Assembly (NCBI RefSeq): GCF_001436755.1
Contig: NZ_AYZD01000033.1
Location: 85,993 to 149,992 of the forward strand
Reading direction: 5' to 3'
Length of the DNA stretch: 64,000 nt
Origin: Liquorilactobacillus aquaticus DSM 21051
GTDB lineage: Bacteria; Bacillota; Bacilli; Lactobacillales; Lactobacillaceae
The position numbers and the translations under genes are program-made. The number at the start of each line of letters is the position of its first letter. Positions within the stretch are counted from its first letter, which is position 1. Positions 26,468-35,443 of the stretch are shown in pieces. The notes under the pieces are model-generated. The model was not told the origin of the DNA and made no database searches. It saw nothing but the letters and a program-made list of their open reading frames with translations.

Positions 26468-27649
26468 TTACACATCATATACAGTTAAAGCATCTTTGAA
26501 GTCCTCAATTAAATCATTTATGTTTTCAATTCCTACTGATACTCGTAATAAACCATCTGTAATCCCTAACTTTAAGCGTTGATCTTTTGGCATGTCATAA
26601 TGTGAAGATGTTGCTGGGTGAGAGATAGTCGTTCGGTAACCACCTAATGTCATTGCATAGTGCACAAAAGTGAGTTTGTTGAGAAATTTGTTAATCAGCG
26701 TTTCATTTTCTGAAAGTTCAAAACTAAGCATTCCACCATAACCATTAGAAAACTGTTTTTTTGCCAATTGGTGCTGAGTATGGTCAGCCAATCCGATGTA
26801 ATGGACTTTCTTTACAAATTTGCTGTTTTTTAAAAATCTTGCTAATTCAAGAGCATTATCTGATTGTTTTTGGACACGAAGATCCATAGTTCGCATTCCA
26901 CGTTCGCAAAGCCAGGCATCAAATGGAGCTGCAGTTGTCCCCAGTAGAACCTGAAGATCATATGCTTTTTTGATAAACGCGTTAGAACTAGTGACTGAAC
27001 CAAGACAGACATCACTGTGTCCATTGGCAAATTTAGTTAAGCTATTTACCACGATATCTGCTCCTTGAGTTAAGGGAGATAGGAGATAAGAAGTTGCAAA
27101 AGTATTATCAATTATCAACTGACTTTTATGTTCATGAGTTAGAGCAGCAATTTTTTCTATGTCTATAGTGTTAATCGTTGGATTGGATATTGTTTCAGTA
27201 TAAACGGCAACCGTATGTTTTGTAAAAGCTTTTTCAACCTCATCCCGATCAGCAACATTCACGAATGTAACACTGACACCATAAGTCTTAAGTTTTTCTA
27301 ACAGGTCAATCGATTCCCCATAAAGTGTGTGATCTGCGACTATATGGTCCCCTGAATGACAAACAGTCAATAAGGTAGTCGAAATGGCGGCCATTCCAGA
27401 GGAACATATTATTGAATTCTGGCCTTTTTCCAGATAAGTAACCAGTTCTGACAAAGCATTCCGATTAGGATTGCGCGTCCGAATATATGTGTAACCTTGC
27501 TCTTTATAACGATTCTTTAAGTCGGCTAAGTCATCAACGTTAAAAGCGGTTGTTAAGTACAATGGGAGGGTTTCAGGTGTGCGCGCATTTTTTTTAACCC
27601 TCGTACCCTTATATAGAATATCTGTTTCACGTGTGTTTTCTTTCTTCAT
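26468..27649 (-). CDS. Methionine gamma-lyase/cystathionine lyase-like PLP enzyme
   Basis: A 393-residue Cys/Met-metabolism PLP enzyme; the second of two adjacent ATGs (27649) is 7 bases from GGAGG. Motifs: ICSSGMAAISTTLLTV, YTETISNPTINTIDI, PLP lysine in NSLTKFANGHSDVCLGSV, and C-terminal GLLRVSVGIENINDLIEDF. It differs well from the family member at 4382-5518. Such enzymes eliminate thiols from methionine, homocysteine, cystathionine or cysteine and leave 2-oxobutyrate or pyruvate plus ammonia via reactive enamines. RidA in the divergent operon would remove such intermediates. Exact substrate cannot be read from sequence. Confidence 0.82.
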   Translation of the reverse strand: MKKENTRETDILYKGTRVKKNARTPETLPLYLTTAFNVDDLADLKNRYKEQGYTYIRTRNPNRNALSELVTYLEKGQNSIICSSGMAAISTTLLTVCHSGDHIVADHTLYGESIDLLEKLKTYGVSVTFVNVADRDEVEKAFTKHTVAVYTETISNPTINTIDIEKIAALTHEHKSQLIIDNTFATSYLLSPLTQGADIVVNSLTKFANGHSDVCLGSVTSSNAFIKKAYDLQVLLGTTAAPFDAWLCERGMRTMDLRVQKQSDNALELARFLKNSKFVKKVHYIGLADHTQHQLAKKQFSNGYGGMLSFELSENETLINKFLNKLTFVHYAMTLGGYRTTISHPATSSHYDMPKDQRLKLGITDGLLRVSVGIENINDLIEDFKDALTVYDV

Positions 27650-27681
27650 CATAATTCCTCCTATAATTTAGAATTATGGAT

Positions 27682-27712
27682 ATTGTATTCTCTAAAGTAG
27701 CGATAGAGTCAA
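27682..27712 (-). promoter_or_regulatory. MerR-type promoter of the gamma-lyase-merR operon
   Basis: On the minus strand TTGACT and TACAAT are separated by exactly 19 bp, too long for unaided sigma-A use. The spacer holds the imperfect dyad CTCTA...TAGAG. This is the classic arrangement that MerR proteins activate by bending DNA. It would start transcripts about 25 bases before the start codon. Confidence 0.75.
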
Positions 27713-27753
27713 AAAATACTATTTACCTCCTTTGTACCTTAACATTCTAGGCT

Positions 27754-27795
27754 TTATGCATTAAAAATAATAATAGATCTCATTATAATGCATAA
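27754..27795. promoter_or_regulatory. 10-bp inverted repeat midway between divergent promoters
   Basis: TTATGCATTA (27754-27763) and TAATGCATAA (27786-27795) are exact complements, 22 bp apart. A further hairpin-like AT-rich repeat (TTAGGTT...AACCTAA) lies at about 27815-27846. They may be sites for a second regulator. Confidence 0.45.
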
Positions 27796-27917
27796 TAATT
27801 ATCTTAGGTTAAAAAAAACAAGATTGTTGTTTATTAAAACCTAAAGATAAATTTGAATTAATAAACAAAACAATGAAAACGCTGCATAACAATAAAACAA
27901 GGAGATAGTAGATCACT

Positions 27918-27948
27918 TTGACTCTATACTAACTACATAGTTAACAAT
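27918..27948 (+). promoter_or_regulatory. MerR-type promoter of the ABC transporter operon
   Basis: TTGACT and AACAAT are separated by 19 bp, with the dyad TAACTA-CA-TAGTTA inside. The left half TTGACTCTAT is identical to that of the opposing promoter at 27682-27712, so one MerR protein could serve both. Confidence 0.72.
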
Positions 27949-27977
27949 AGTGGATAAATAGATTGGAGGACATTGAT

Positions 27978-28790
27978 ATGAAAAAAAGTAAAATTTACGG
28001 GATAGTGACTTGCATAATTATTCTCTTTATTGCCGTTGTTTTTGGATTTTCAAAAATGAAGGACGCGAACAGCAGTAAAGCTTCCAATAAAACAATCCGA
28101 GTTCTGACATATGCTAATTGGAATCCCTTCGAATATTTGAAAAATGGCAAACTAGTTGGTTTCGATGTTGATTTGATCAAAGAGTTGTCTAAAGAAGCTG
28201 GGTACAAATATACGATCAAAAATGCAAGCTGGGAATCAATGTTTACCCAATTACAGCAAGGAAAAGCCGATGTTGGTATTTCAGGAATAACGATCACATC
28301 GGATAGAGGTAAAACCTTTGATTTTTCAGATCCGTATTTTGTTTCACGTCAAAGTATAGTCGTTCCACAGAACAGCACAGTAAAAAGTGCAAGTGATTTA
28401 AAAAATTCTAAAATTGCTGTCCAAACCGGTTCTACAGGACAAGAAGCAGCAAAGAAACTATTTGGCAAAGACAACTCTAAAATTTTAGCAACGCAAAGCG
28501 GGGTTACTTTTCAAATGGTGATGCATGGTCAAGCTGATGCAGCAATAGGAGACAACACAAATAATGAAAAATTTATTGAAAATAACAAAGGAAATAAGTT
28601 AAAAATTGTTAAGGATGACAAGGCGTTTTCACCGGAATATTTTGGTTTGATGTTTCCAAAAGGAACTTCATATAAGAAGAGCTATGATAAAGCTTTGAAA
28701 AAATTGATTGCTGATGGAACATATCAAAAAATCTACAAGAAATGGTTTGGGGTAACTCCAAATACAAAAGAATTGTCTAAATTCAAATAA
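27978..28790 (+). CDS. Amino-acid ABC transporter substrate-binding protein
   Basis: A 270-residue PBPb-type protein; ATG at 27978 follows GGAGGA by 7 bases. One N-terminal helix (IVTCIIILFIAVVFGF) exports or anchors it; there is no lipobox cysteine at the cleavage region, which is unusual for a Gram-positive binding protein. The mature part has the family pattern NWNPFEYLKNGKLVGFDVDL, GISGITITSDRGKTFDFSDP and ADAAIGDN. It hands a polar amino acid to the permease and ATPase that follow directly. The context with lyase and aminotransferase genes suggests a sulfur or related amino acid. Confidence 0.9.
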   Translation: MKKSKIYGIVTCIIILFIAVVFGFSKMKDANSSKASNKTIRVLTYANWNPFEYLKNGKLVGFDVDLIKELSKEAGYKYTIKNASWESMFTQLQQGKADVGISGITITSDRGKTFDFSDPYFVSRQSIVVPQNSTVKSASDLKNSKIAVQTGSTGQEAAKKLFGKDNSKILATQSGVTFQMVMHGQADAAIGDNTNNEKFIENNKGNKLKIVKDDKAFSPEYFGLMFPKGTSYKKSYDKALKKLIADGTYQKIYKKWFGVTPNTKELSKFK

Positions 28791-28805
28791 GGGGGAGGTA
28801 ATTAA

Positions 28806-29468
28806 ATGACATCTTTTAATTTTCAGTTGATTATCGATTACTTGCCTTACTTTTTTAAAGGAATTATTTATACAATTGGTTTTTCAATCGCCAGTATTGC
28901 TCTAGGAACAGTATTTGGACTCTTGATAGCGTTGGGTAAAATGCTTCCTAATAAATTTTTAGCTGCACCATTTAAGGGATACGTTGGTTTGTTTAGAGGG
29001 ACCCCGCTTTTGGTTCAGATTCTTGTAATCAATTTTGGAGTAGTTCCGTTGGTACTTGGAAAATCAAACAGTATAGTTGCCGGAATATTAGCTTTGTCTT
29101 TGAACTCAAGTGCGTATATTGCCGAGATTTTTCGGTCAGGAATTCAAGCTGTTTCTGAGGGTCAAGGAGAGGCTGCTGCTACTTTAGGGCTTTCACCTAA
29201 CCAAACGATGCTGCATATCATTTTGCCACAAGCAGTAAAAATTATTCTCCCTCCTTTGGGGAACGAATTCATCAGTTTGATCAAAGACTCGTCGTTGGCA
29301 TCTGTGATTTCAGCGCCTGAGGTAACGTATTGGGCTCAAGCAATGAACGCACAATATTATCGGGTATGGGAACCGTATTTAACATCTGGTTTAATTTACC
29401 TGATTTTAACGTTATCAATCAGTTCCATCTTGCATAGTGTAGAAAGAAGGTTAGCTGTTAATGATTAG
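28806..29468 (+). CDS. Amino-acid ABC transporter permease
   Basis: A 220-residue HisM/GlnP-type permease with five predicted helices and the EAA loop ([20 protein letters not shown]-like segment near residue 120) that touches the ATPase. GGGGGAGG precedes its ATG, 15 bases after the binding-protein gene. Its end overlaps the ATPase start by 8 bases, so the two are translationally coupled. Confidence 0.92.
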   Translation: MTSFNFQLIIDYLPYFFKGIIYTIGFSIASIALGTVFGLLIALGKMLPNKFLAAPFKGYVGLFRGTPLLVQILVINFGVVPLVLGKSNSIVAGILALSLNSSAYIAEIFRSGIQAVSEGQGEAAATLGLSPNQTMLHIILPQAVKIILPPLGNEFISLIKDSSLASVISAPEVTYWAQAMNAQYYRVWEPYLTSGLIYLILTLSISSILHSVERRLAVND

Positions 29469-30186
29469 AGTAGAACATTTACAAAAAAAATTTGGCAATT
29501 CCGAAGTTTTAAAAGATATTAATTTTAAAGTTGATGAAAATGATGTTGTTGTAATTATAGGACCCTCTGGTTCAGGAAAATCAACGCTGCTTAGATGTGT
29601 AGCTAAATTAGAAAATGCGACAAGTGGAGATATTTTTTTTAACGATACCAAAATGACAGAAGAGGATCATAAATTGTGTGAATTAAAAGGAAAGCTTGGA
29701 ATGGTTTTTCAGCATTTCAATCTTTTTCCCAATTTAACTGTATTACAAAATATTACTTTGGCTCCTATTCTTGTGAAAAAAATTGAAAAAAAAGAAGCTG
29801 TTGAAGATGCAAAATATCTGTTAGACCTTGTTGGATTGGGAGAAAAAGCAGGTGCTTATCCGCATTCTCTTTCTGGGGGACAAAAACAAAGAGTAGCGAT
29901 TGCTAGATCACTTGCGATGCATCCTCAATTGATGTTGTTTGATGAACCAACATCCGCCTTGGATCCTGAAATGGTAGGGGAAGTTTTACAGGTAATGAAA
30001 AAGTTAGCCAATGAAGGGATGACGATGATTATCGTTACACATGAAATGGGATTTGCACGGCAAGTTAGCAATCGTGTTTTATTCATGGATGGAGGGCACA
30101 TTGTCGAAGAAAATACCCCTGACGAGCTTTTTGATCATCCAATTCACCAAAGAACACAGGACTTTTTGGCGAAAGTTCTAGTTTAA
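29461..30186 (+). CDS. Amino-acid ABC transporter ATP-binding protein
   Basis: A 241-residue GlnQ/HisP-type ATPase. Walker [11 protein letters not shown]-loop [12 protein letters not shown], signature [13 protein letters not shown], Walker [14 protein letters not shown] and the switch His in [10 protein letters not shown] are all intact. It drives uptake together with the preceding permease and binding protein. Confidence 0.95.
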   Translation: MIRVEHLQKKFGNSEVLKDINFKVDENDVVVIIGPSGSGKSTLLRCVAKLENATSGDIFFNDTKMTEEDHKLCELKGKLGMVFQHFNLFPNLTVLQNITLAPILVKKIEKKEAVEDAKYLLDLVGLGEKAGAYPHSLSGGQKQRVAIARSLAMHPQLMLFDEPTSALDPEMVGEVLQVMKKLANEGMTMIIVTHEMGFARQVSNRVLFMDGGHIVEENTPDELFDHPIHQRTQDFLAKVLV

Positions 30187-30205
30187 ATAAAGTCGAGGTT
30201 TTTAT

Positions 30206-31153
30206 ATGAATGAGCTTGTATATTCAATTGGAAGATTGCCTAGAGTTTGTCTTGATTATTTGAACGATAACGATATAGAAGTTGTTCTTGGAGCTGGAGA
30301 TTTAGATATGGAAACATTTAAATCGATCGGTGAAAAAATCAGTGTTCTTATTTTTCCTGATATTCAATTTCCTATGGAATTGTTGAAATATCTCCCTAAT
30401 TTACATTTGATTGCAAGATGCGGAGTTGGAATCGACAATTTACCATTAGACGAATTGACAACAAGAAAAATTCACGTAACGAATACTGAGGGAGTTAACG
30501 CTGATTCTGTTGCGGAGCTGAGCGTCGGACTGATGTTGGCTTTGAGTCATAAAATCGTTGTTGCAAATAATGAATCGCACAAGGGAGTAAAACAGTTATA
30601 CGCCAGCCATCTGACTGGTAGTGAACTAAGAGGTAAAACGGTTGGACTTATTGGTTATGGGCATATTGCAAAAAAAGTTGAAAGACTCTTAGAAGTTTTC
30701 GGGACTGATATTTTAGTTGCAAATCGCTCTCAAAAAAAAATTAAGTACGGATGCCAAGTACCATTCGATACCTTGATTTGCAATGCGGATATTGTTTCTT
30801 TGCATATTCCACTTGTCAAAGCAACCGCAAATTTGATAGATGAAACTGTACTTAAACAAATGCACAAAGAAACCTTATTGATTAATACATCTAGAGGTGG
30901 TCTGATCAATGAACAGGATCTATTCAAATTTTTAAAAAATAAGGAAATTGGTGGTGCTGCTTTGGACACCTTGCAGAATGAACCAATAGGTGTAGATCAT
31001 CCATTATTGAAGTTGTCTAATGTCATTATTACACCGCATATTGGAGCACAGACAACAGATACTATTGAAAAAACTGGAATGATGGTTGCTAAAGAGGTAG
31101 TCAATTTTATAGAAACCGCTACTTTGCTCCATCCAGTAAACCACTTTAATTAA
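30206..31153 (+). CDS. D-isomer-specific 2-hydroxyacid dehydrogenase (PGDH-like)
   Basis: A 315-residue NAD-dependent dehydrogenase with the 3-phosphoglycerate/hydroxyacid dehydrogenase layout: substrate part, Rossmann part (GKTVGLIGYGHIAKKVERLL), catalytic Arg in INTSRGGLINE and His in TPHIGAQTTD. It has no C-terminal ACT regulatory domain, so serine synthesis control is not expected. Within this operon it may reduce the 2-oxoacid formed by the aminotransferase or the lyase to a hydroxyacid while regenerating NAD. A paralogue lies at 45346-46260. Confidence 0.85.
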   Translation: MNELVYSIGRLPRVCLDYLNDNDIEVVLGAGDLDMETFKSIGEKISVLIFPDIQFPMELLKYLPNLHLIARCGVGIDNLPLDELTTRKIHVTNTEGVNADSVAELSVGLMLALSHKIVVANNESHKGVKQLYASHLTGSELRGKTVGLIGYGHIAKKVERLLEVFGTDILVANRSQKKIKYGCQVPFDTLICNADIVSLHIPLVKATANLIDETVLKQMHKETLLINTSRGGLINEQDLFKFLKNKEIGGAALDTLQNEPIGVDHPLLKLSNVIITPHIGAQTTDTIEKTGMMVAKEVVNFIETATLLHPVNHFN

Positions 31154-31168
31154 AATGGAGGCAGCGGC

Positions 31169-32341
31169 ATGAAAAATATTAATAAGTACGTGGAAAAGGC
31201 ACAGCAATCAGGCATCAGACATATTTCTGATTTTGTTGATGACACAAGTGATGTAATCCAATTGACAGTTGGAGAGATTGACTTGCCAACGCCCGAAAAA
31301 ACAAAATTGGCGGGTATTAATGCAATTAAAAATAATTTTACAAAGTATACATCAAATGCTGGAACGTTGAAACTGAGAAGTGCAATTTCTACCTTTGTGG
31401 GCAAACATTACGGAATGGCATATGATTATAAAACTGAGATTACTGTAACAGTCGGAGTTAGTGAGGGGATAGATCTGACACTAAGGACCTTATGCAACGC
31501 AGGTGATGAAATCATAATGGCTTCACCTGCATATCCGGCCTATATTACTTCAACCAAAATAGCAGGGGCAGTTCCTGTTTTGGTCGATACATCAAAAACT
31601 GATTTTAAGTTAACATCTGAACTATTGGAAAATGCTATTACTCCAAAAACAAAAGCCGTTATTCTGAATTATCCCAACAATCCAACTGGCACCATTTTAT
31701 CACTCAAGGAGCTAGCAGCGTTGGCTGAGGTTATTAAGAAAAATGATTTGTATGTAATTACAGATGACGTCTACGATTTACTGGTATATGGCGATATGAA
31801 ACAGGCACCATCAATTGTCACGTTGCCAGATATGAAAAAACGCACAATTGTTCTAAACGGTCTTTCAAAGTCACATAGTATGACAGGTTGGCGCATAGGA
31901 TATGTGTTGGCACCAGAGTGGATAAGCAAGGAGATGTTTAAGGTTCATCAAACTAATGTCGGTGGGGCCTCCAGCATTTCGCAAGCAGCAGCTGTCGCGG
32001 CTATGTCTGAAGATAGCGATAATCCAGCTAAACTTGTTCCTATTTTTGCCAAACGGAAAAAATTTATTACTGATTATTTAGAAAAACTAAATATCCCATA
32101 TGTTAAACCAGAAGGAGCTTTTTATATTTTTGCTGATATTAGCTCTTTTCAGATATCCTCTTGGGACTTTTCAATTTGGCTATTGAAGACTTACAAACTA
32201 GCTGTAGTTCCAGGGACGGCTTTTTCAGAATATGCAGAAGGATATATCAGAATATCATACGCTGCAGATTTGACAACCCTGAAAGAGGCAATGGCACGCT
32301 TAGAGTCGGCTGTCAGAAGTTTGAAAATTTTCAGCAAATAA
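31169..32341 (+). CDS. Class I/II aminotransferase
   Basis: A 390-residue fold-type-I aminotransferase, GGAGGCAGC before its ATG, 15 bases after the dehydrogenase. Motifs: LTVGEIDLPTP, YTSNAGTLKLRSAIS, NYPNNPTGT, and PLP lysine in LNGLSKSHSMTGWRIGY. This is the aspartate/aromatic aminotransferase subgroup (PatA/AspC-like). Next to a hydroxyacid dehydrogenase it gives the two-step route amino acid to 2-oxoacid to 2-hydroxyacid. Its amino-acid preference is not readable. Confidence 0.88.
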   Translation: MKNINKYVEKAQQSGIRHISDFVDDTSDVIQLTVGEIDLPTPEKTKLAGINAIKNNFTKYTSNAGTLKLRSAISTFVGKHYGMAYDYKTEITVTVGVSEGIDLTLRTLCNAGDEIIMASPAYPAYITSTKIAGAVPVLVDTSKTDFKLTSELLENAITPKTKAVILNYPNNPTGTILSLKELAALAEVIKKNDLYVITDDVYDLLVYGDMKQAPSIVTLPDMKKRTIVLNGLSKSHSMTGWRIGYVLAPEWISKEMFKVHQTNVGGASSISQAAAVAAMSEDSDNPAKLVPIFAKRKKFITDYLEKLNIPYVKPEGAFYIFADISSFQISSWDFSIWLLKTYKLAVVPGTAFSEYAEGYIRISYAADLTTLKEAMARLESAVRSLKIFSK

Positions 32342-32349
32342 AACAGTAT

Positions 32350-33555
32350 ATGGAAAACTGGAGAAAAAATTTAATTGTGCTTTGGATAGGGACCTTTCTA
32401 GCCGGTGTTGGTTTTAGTGAAATCATGCCCTTTCTAACAATATATGTAAAATCAATGAATGACACATCTGAAAAAACAGCATTATTCCTCAGTGGTATTG
32501 TTTATTCTGCATCATATGTTATCGTAATTCTGGTTTCCCCATTCTGGGGGAAAATAGCTGACCGCTATGGTAGGCGGGCTATGTTGCTACGCTGCTCATT
32601 GGGAATGGCAGTTACGATCACTTTAATGGGATTGGCCACGAATGTATGGCAACTAATTTTGTTGAGGTGTCTTCAAGGCCTTTCCGACGGCTATACTCCC
32701 AACGCGCAAGCACTTATTATTCTACAAGCTCCGAAAAAACAGCTTGGGAAAATCGTGAATGTTCTTACAACTGGTTATATATCGGGAAACTTGATTGGCC
32801 CGATTGTTGGTGGAGTTTTTGCAGATCTTTTTTCGATTAGGATCACGTTTTTTATGACAGGTTTTCTACTATTTACAGTTTTTTTGCTCAGTATGTTTTT
32901 TGTCACGGAAGATGCTGAAAAATTTAAGAAGAAAAATAATTTTGAAGAGGTTTCAGGTAAATTTTGGGAACATGTTCCTGATATTAAGTATTTATTAATA
33001 ATGTTATTGTTGACCACAGTTATTCAGGCAGGCAATGCTTCAATAGTACCGGTTCTAACACTTTTCATCAAGCAAATACTTGACTCAGCCAGTCATTTGC
33101 TGTTGCTTAGTGGAATAGCCGCAGCTTTACCGGGAATTTCAAACGTTCTCTTTGCATTTTTTATTGGAAAGGCCGCTGATAAATGGGGAGTTGTGCGAAT
33201 TCTTATCTTAGGAATTTTTCTGACTATAGTGGTTAATCTTCTGCAAAGTATGGTTGTGACTCTTGCGTTTTTATTTTTATTGCGTTTTATGCTTGGAATC
33301 GCAGATGCAAGTACGCTTCCAGAGATTCAACTTAGTATAACCCAGCACGTAGACCAGAAATTCATCGGCAGAAGTTTAAGTTACAATCAATCTGCGAATG
33401 CTTTAGGCGGCATGTTGGGAACATTAGTTGGGACCAGCGTTTCAGCTGTGTGGGGAATAAAAAGCGTTTTTTTGCTTAATGCTTTGTTAATTTCGTTGAT
33501 TGCAGGGTTATTGATTATCCAAATGAATAAAAGAAAAATATTTAGAAAAACGTGA
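32350..33555 (+). CDS. MFS transporter (exporter type)
   Basis: A 401-residue, 12-helix major facilitator. ATG at 32350, 8 bases after the aminotransferase stop, is preferred; the open frame further upstream lies inside the aminotransferase. It has the motif-A loop GKIADRYGRRAMLL between helices 2 and 3 and its echo GKAADKWGVVRIL in the second half, as in drug and metabolite exporters. As part of this operon it may expel an amino acid or the derived oxo/hydroxyacid. Its ribosome site is weak, suggesting coupling to the gene before. Confidence 0.82.
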   Translation: MENWRKNLIVLWIGTFLAGVGFSEIMPFLTIYVKSMNDTSEKTALFLSGIVYSASYVIVILVSPFWGKIADRYGRRAMLLRCSLGMAVTITLMGLATNVWQLILLRCLQGLSDGYTPNAQALIILQAPKKQLGKIVNVLTTGYISGNLIGPIVGGVFADLFSIRITFFMTGFLLFTVFLLSMFFVTEDAEKFKKKNNFEEVSGKFWEHVPDIKYLLIMLLLTTVIQAGNASIVPVLTLFIKQILDSASHLLLLSGIAAALPGISNVLFAFFIGKAADKWGVVRILILGIFLTIVVNLLQSMVVTLAFLFLLRFMLGIADASTLPEIQLSITQHVDQKFIGRSLSYNQSANALGGMLGTLVGTSVSAVWGIKSVFLLNALLISLIAGLLIIQMNKRKIFRKT

Positions 33556-33572
33556 AAAAGAGAGGAACAAAA

Positions 33573-33956
33573 ATGACTGAAAGAATTCAAACGAATCAGG
33601 CACCAAATGCTCTTGGTGCTTATTCACAAGCAATAAAGATAGAAAATACATTATATTGTTCAGGACAGATTGGAATTGACCCTGTCTCAGGAAAAATAAA
33701 GAGTTCAGAAGTCTCACTACAAACGAAACAGACACTGAAGAATCTAAAAGCGGTCATTGATGCAGCGGGTTTTTGCATTGGAAATATTGTTAAAGTAACT
33801 ATTTTTATGACAAATATTCATGATTTTCAAAAAGTAAATGATGTTTACAATGCTTTTTTTAAGGAATCTAATTATTATCCCGCACGATCAACGGTGAATG
33901 TGGCTGCTTTGCCAGCTGATGCCAAAATAGAAGTGGAAGCTATATGTCAAAAATGA
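33573..33956 (+). CDS. ridA: RidA-family imine/enamine deaminase
   Basis: A 127-residue RidA/YjgF protein. ATG at 33573 follows AGAGGA by 6 bases; the GTG 21 bases upstream overlaps the MFS stop. Conserved parts: NALGAYSQAI, YCSGQIGIDP, and the C-terminal arginine in YPARSTVNVAALPADAKIEVEAI. RidA hydrolyses reactive 2-aminoacrylate or 2-iminobutanoate released by PLP lyases. Its place here supports a lyase-centred pathway. A 21-bp terminator follows. Confidence 0.93.
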   Translation: MTERIQTNQAPNALGAYSQAIKIENTLYCSGQIGIDPVSGKIKSSEVSLQTKQTLKNLKAVIDAAGFCIGNIVKVTIFMTNIHDFQKVNDVYNAFFKESNYYPARSTVNVAALPADAKIEVEAICQK

Positions 33957-34078
33957 AAATTAGCAGAAGACCAAGTTTTTAAAAATAGTACTAGTATGTT
34001 CGCTTAAAAGATAATGAGCGAGGGAATTTGACAAGCAGCCCTGTCCTTAAGTAGGTTCGGTCGAACGTTGTGAACTAT

Positions 34079-34126
34079 TCCAAATAACCCAATTTGAAAT
34101 GTGACTTTCAAATTGGGTTATTTGGA
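34079..34126. terminator. Perfect 21-bp bidirectional terminator after ridA
   Basis: Arms 34079-34099 and 34106-34126 are exact complements around TGTGAC. It lies between ridA and a convergent small gene. Confidence 0.85.
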
Positions 34127-34177
34127 TAACTTTTTAGATCGTTTATTCTAAAAACAATTGACATTGGATATATGCAG

Positions 34178-34402
34178 TTATCTTTTTTGATATCCTGCTT
34201 TACGCAAGGCAGCACGTTTACCTGCAGATTTTTGAAAAAAAGGCCCTGGTGTGGTCAAAACGTAAATGGCTAAAACAGTGACAAAAAATATTTTAGCGAG
34301 AACAGCTTCTGGGAAAAAGAACAACGCAATTAATGAGATCGACAGGAGGATCAGCGAGATGATTCTTCTTGCTTTTACAAAAATTTTTATCAGTCCCTTC
34401 AT
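34178..34402 (-). CDS. Small membrane protein, 74 aa
   Basis: Two hydrophobic helices (IISLILLSISLIALFFFPEA, and IFFVTVLAIYVLTTPGPFF) between basic ends (KARR at the start; GKRAALRKAGYQKR at the end). The ribosome site is weak (AAAAG before ATG). The charge pattern supports a real membrane protein. The family is not recognised. Confidence 0.5.
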   Translation of the reverse strand: MKGLIKIFVKARRIISLILLSISLIALFFFPEAVLAKIFFVTVLAIYVLTTPGPFFQKSAGKRAALRKAGYQKR

Positions 34403-34843
34403 TCTTTTAAAGGATAGGTTTATATACCATATTATCTAAGTTAAATAACCGTGTTATTAATTTCTATAATTATTATAGCATATTTTTAACCAAGTATTCC
34501 AAAAAAATGAGGGAGACCAAATAATTGTGTTTTATAAGGTTAAATATAGCATATTAGGACCGCACTATAATTAAAGTGTTGTAGTTTTTGAAAAGCTGCA
34601 TGATAGAACGAAAAAGTTATCATTCAAGGAAAATGTCTTCGCAAAAATAGTATAGGAGATACTCAAATAAGGCTGGACCAAAATTTGATTTTTGATCCAG
34701 CCTTTTGTTTAAGCCACGAATTATATGAAATGGAGATGTTTTAGTAGTTAGTTAAATCCACTTAAATACAAATTAGTTATAGATTCAAGATCTAAAACAG
34801 GTTTGTAGCACATTTAGATTTTATCTTCTTCCGCTACACATTC
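34403..34843. other. Non-coding stretch between two small membrane genes
   Basis: Apart from the hairpin at 34669-34710 nothing is recognised. The leftward promoter of the 74-aa gene must lie near 34430-34490, where AT-rich TTATTATAGCATA-like sequence occurs. Confidence 0.4.
34669..34710. terminator. Hairpin of the GGCTGGxCCAAAA family
   Basis: AAGGCTGGACCAAAA pairs with TTTTGATCCAGCCTT (one mismatch) and is followed by TTGTTT. It lies 135 bp past the end of the leftward gene 34844-35230. Confidence 0.7.
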
Positions 34844-35230
34844 TTAACACTTGTCTAAGTTCTGGTTAACGCGTGATAGGGAATCTCTGAAAAAAATAAT
34901 TAATGTCAAAATAGCCCAGTAAAGAGTGAAATTGTTTGTATTTGATATTCCTATTAAACCAAGAAGCAAAAGTACACCTAATGTGGTAATTATCCATCCC
35001 AGATTTGAAATTTTTCGATTGCTCGCCTTATATTCTGGATGTTCACGATAGAAAGAGCGTTCCCAGATATAATAATATAGTACCCAACTTATAGCAAAGA
35101 CAGCGACTATTATCAAATAATTTTGCAGGTTGTCAAAAAACTGTGAGAATAGTTGTCTTAAACAAACAATAAAAAATAAAACGAAGAGCGGAATGTTTGT
35201 TATTAAGCCATATTTCCAGTCAAATTTCAT
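34844..35230 (-). CDS. Membrane protein of unknown function, 128 aa
   Basis: Four predicted helices in two pairs (GLITNIPLFVLFFIVCL, YLIIVAVFAISWVLYYY, WIITTLGVLLLLGLIGI, FTLYWAILTLIIFF) separated by a charged middle (ERSFYREHPEYKASNRK). The start is behind GGGGGAAG. No family is recognised; it resembles many uncharacterised lactobacillar membrane proteins. Confidence 0.6.
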   Translation of the reverse strand: MKFDWKYGLITNIPLFVLFFIVCLRQLFSQFFDNLQNYLIIVAVFAISWVLYYYIWERSFYREHPEYKASNRKISNLGWIITTLGVLLLLGLIGISNTNNFTLYWAILTLIIFFRDSLSRVNQNLDKC

Positions 35231-35443
35231 CCCTTGCTTCCCCCTAAAATCTGTAATATAGAATATGTGAATACGCTTTAGTCATAATATTAGCATAAAT
35301 ATTTTAAAAAAGAAAAGCAGAATAATAACGAAGGAATGTTATATGCAAGCCGCACGTCAAATATTTATTAAAGTACTATAAAGACAATTCTTGCGCATAG
35401 TTAAATTATTTGTAAGATAAGAAATAAAAGTCTGATTCAAGAA

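Noticed and set aside
32161-32349. N-terminal extension of the MFS transporter
   Set aside because: It lies inside the aminotransferase gene in another frame; the first membrane helix starts after the ATG at 32350.
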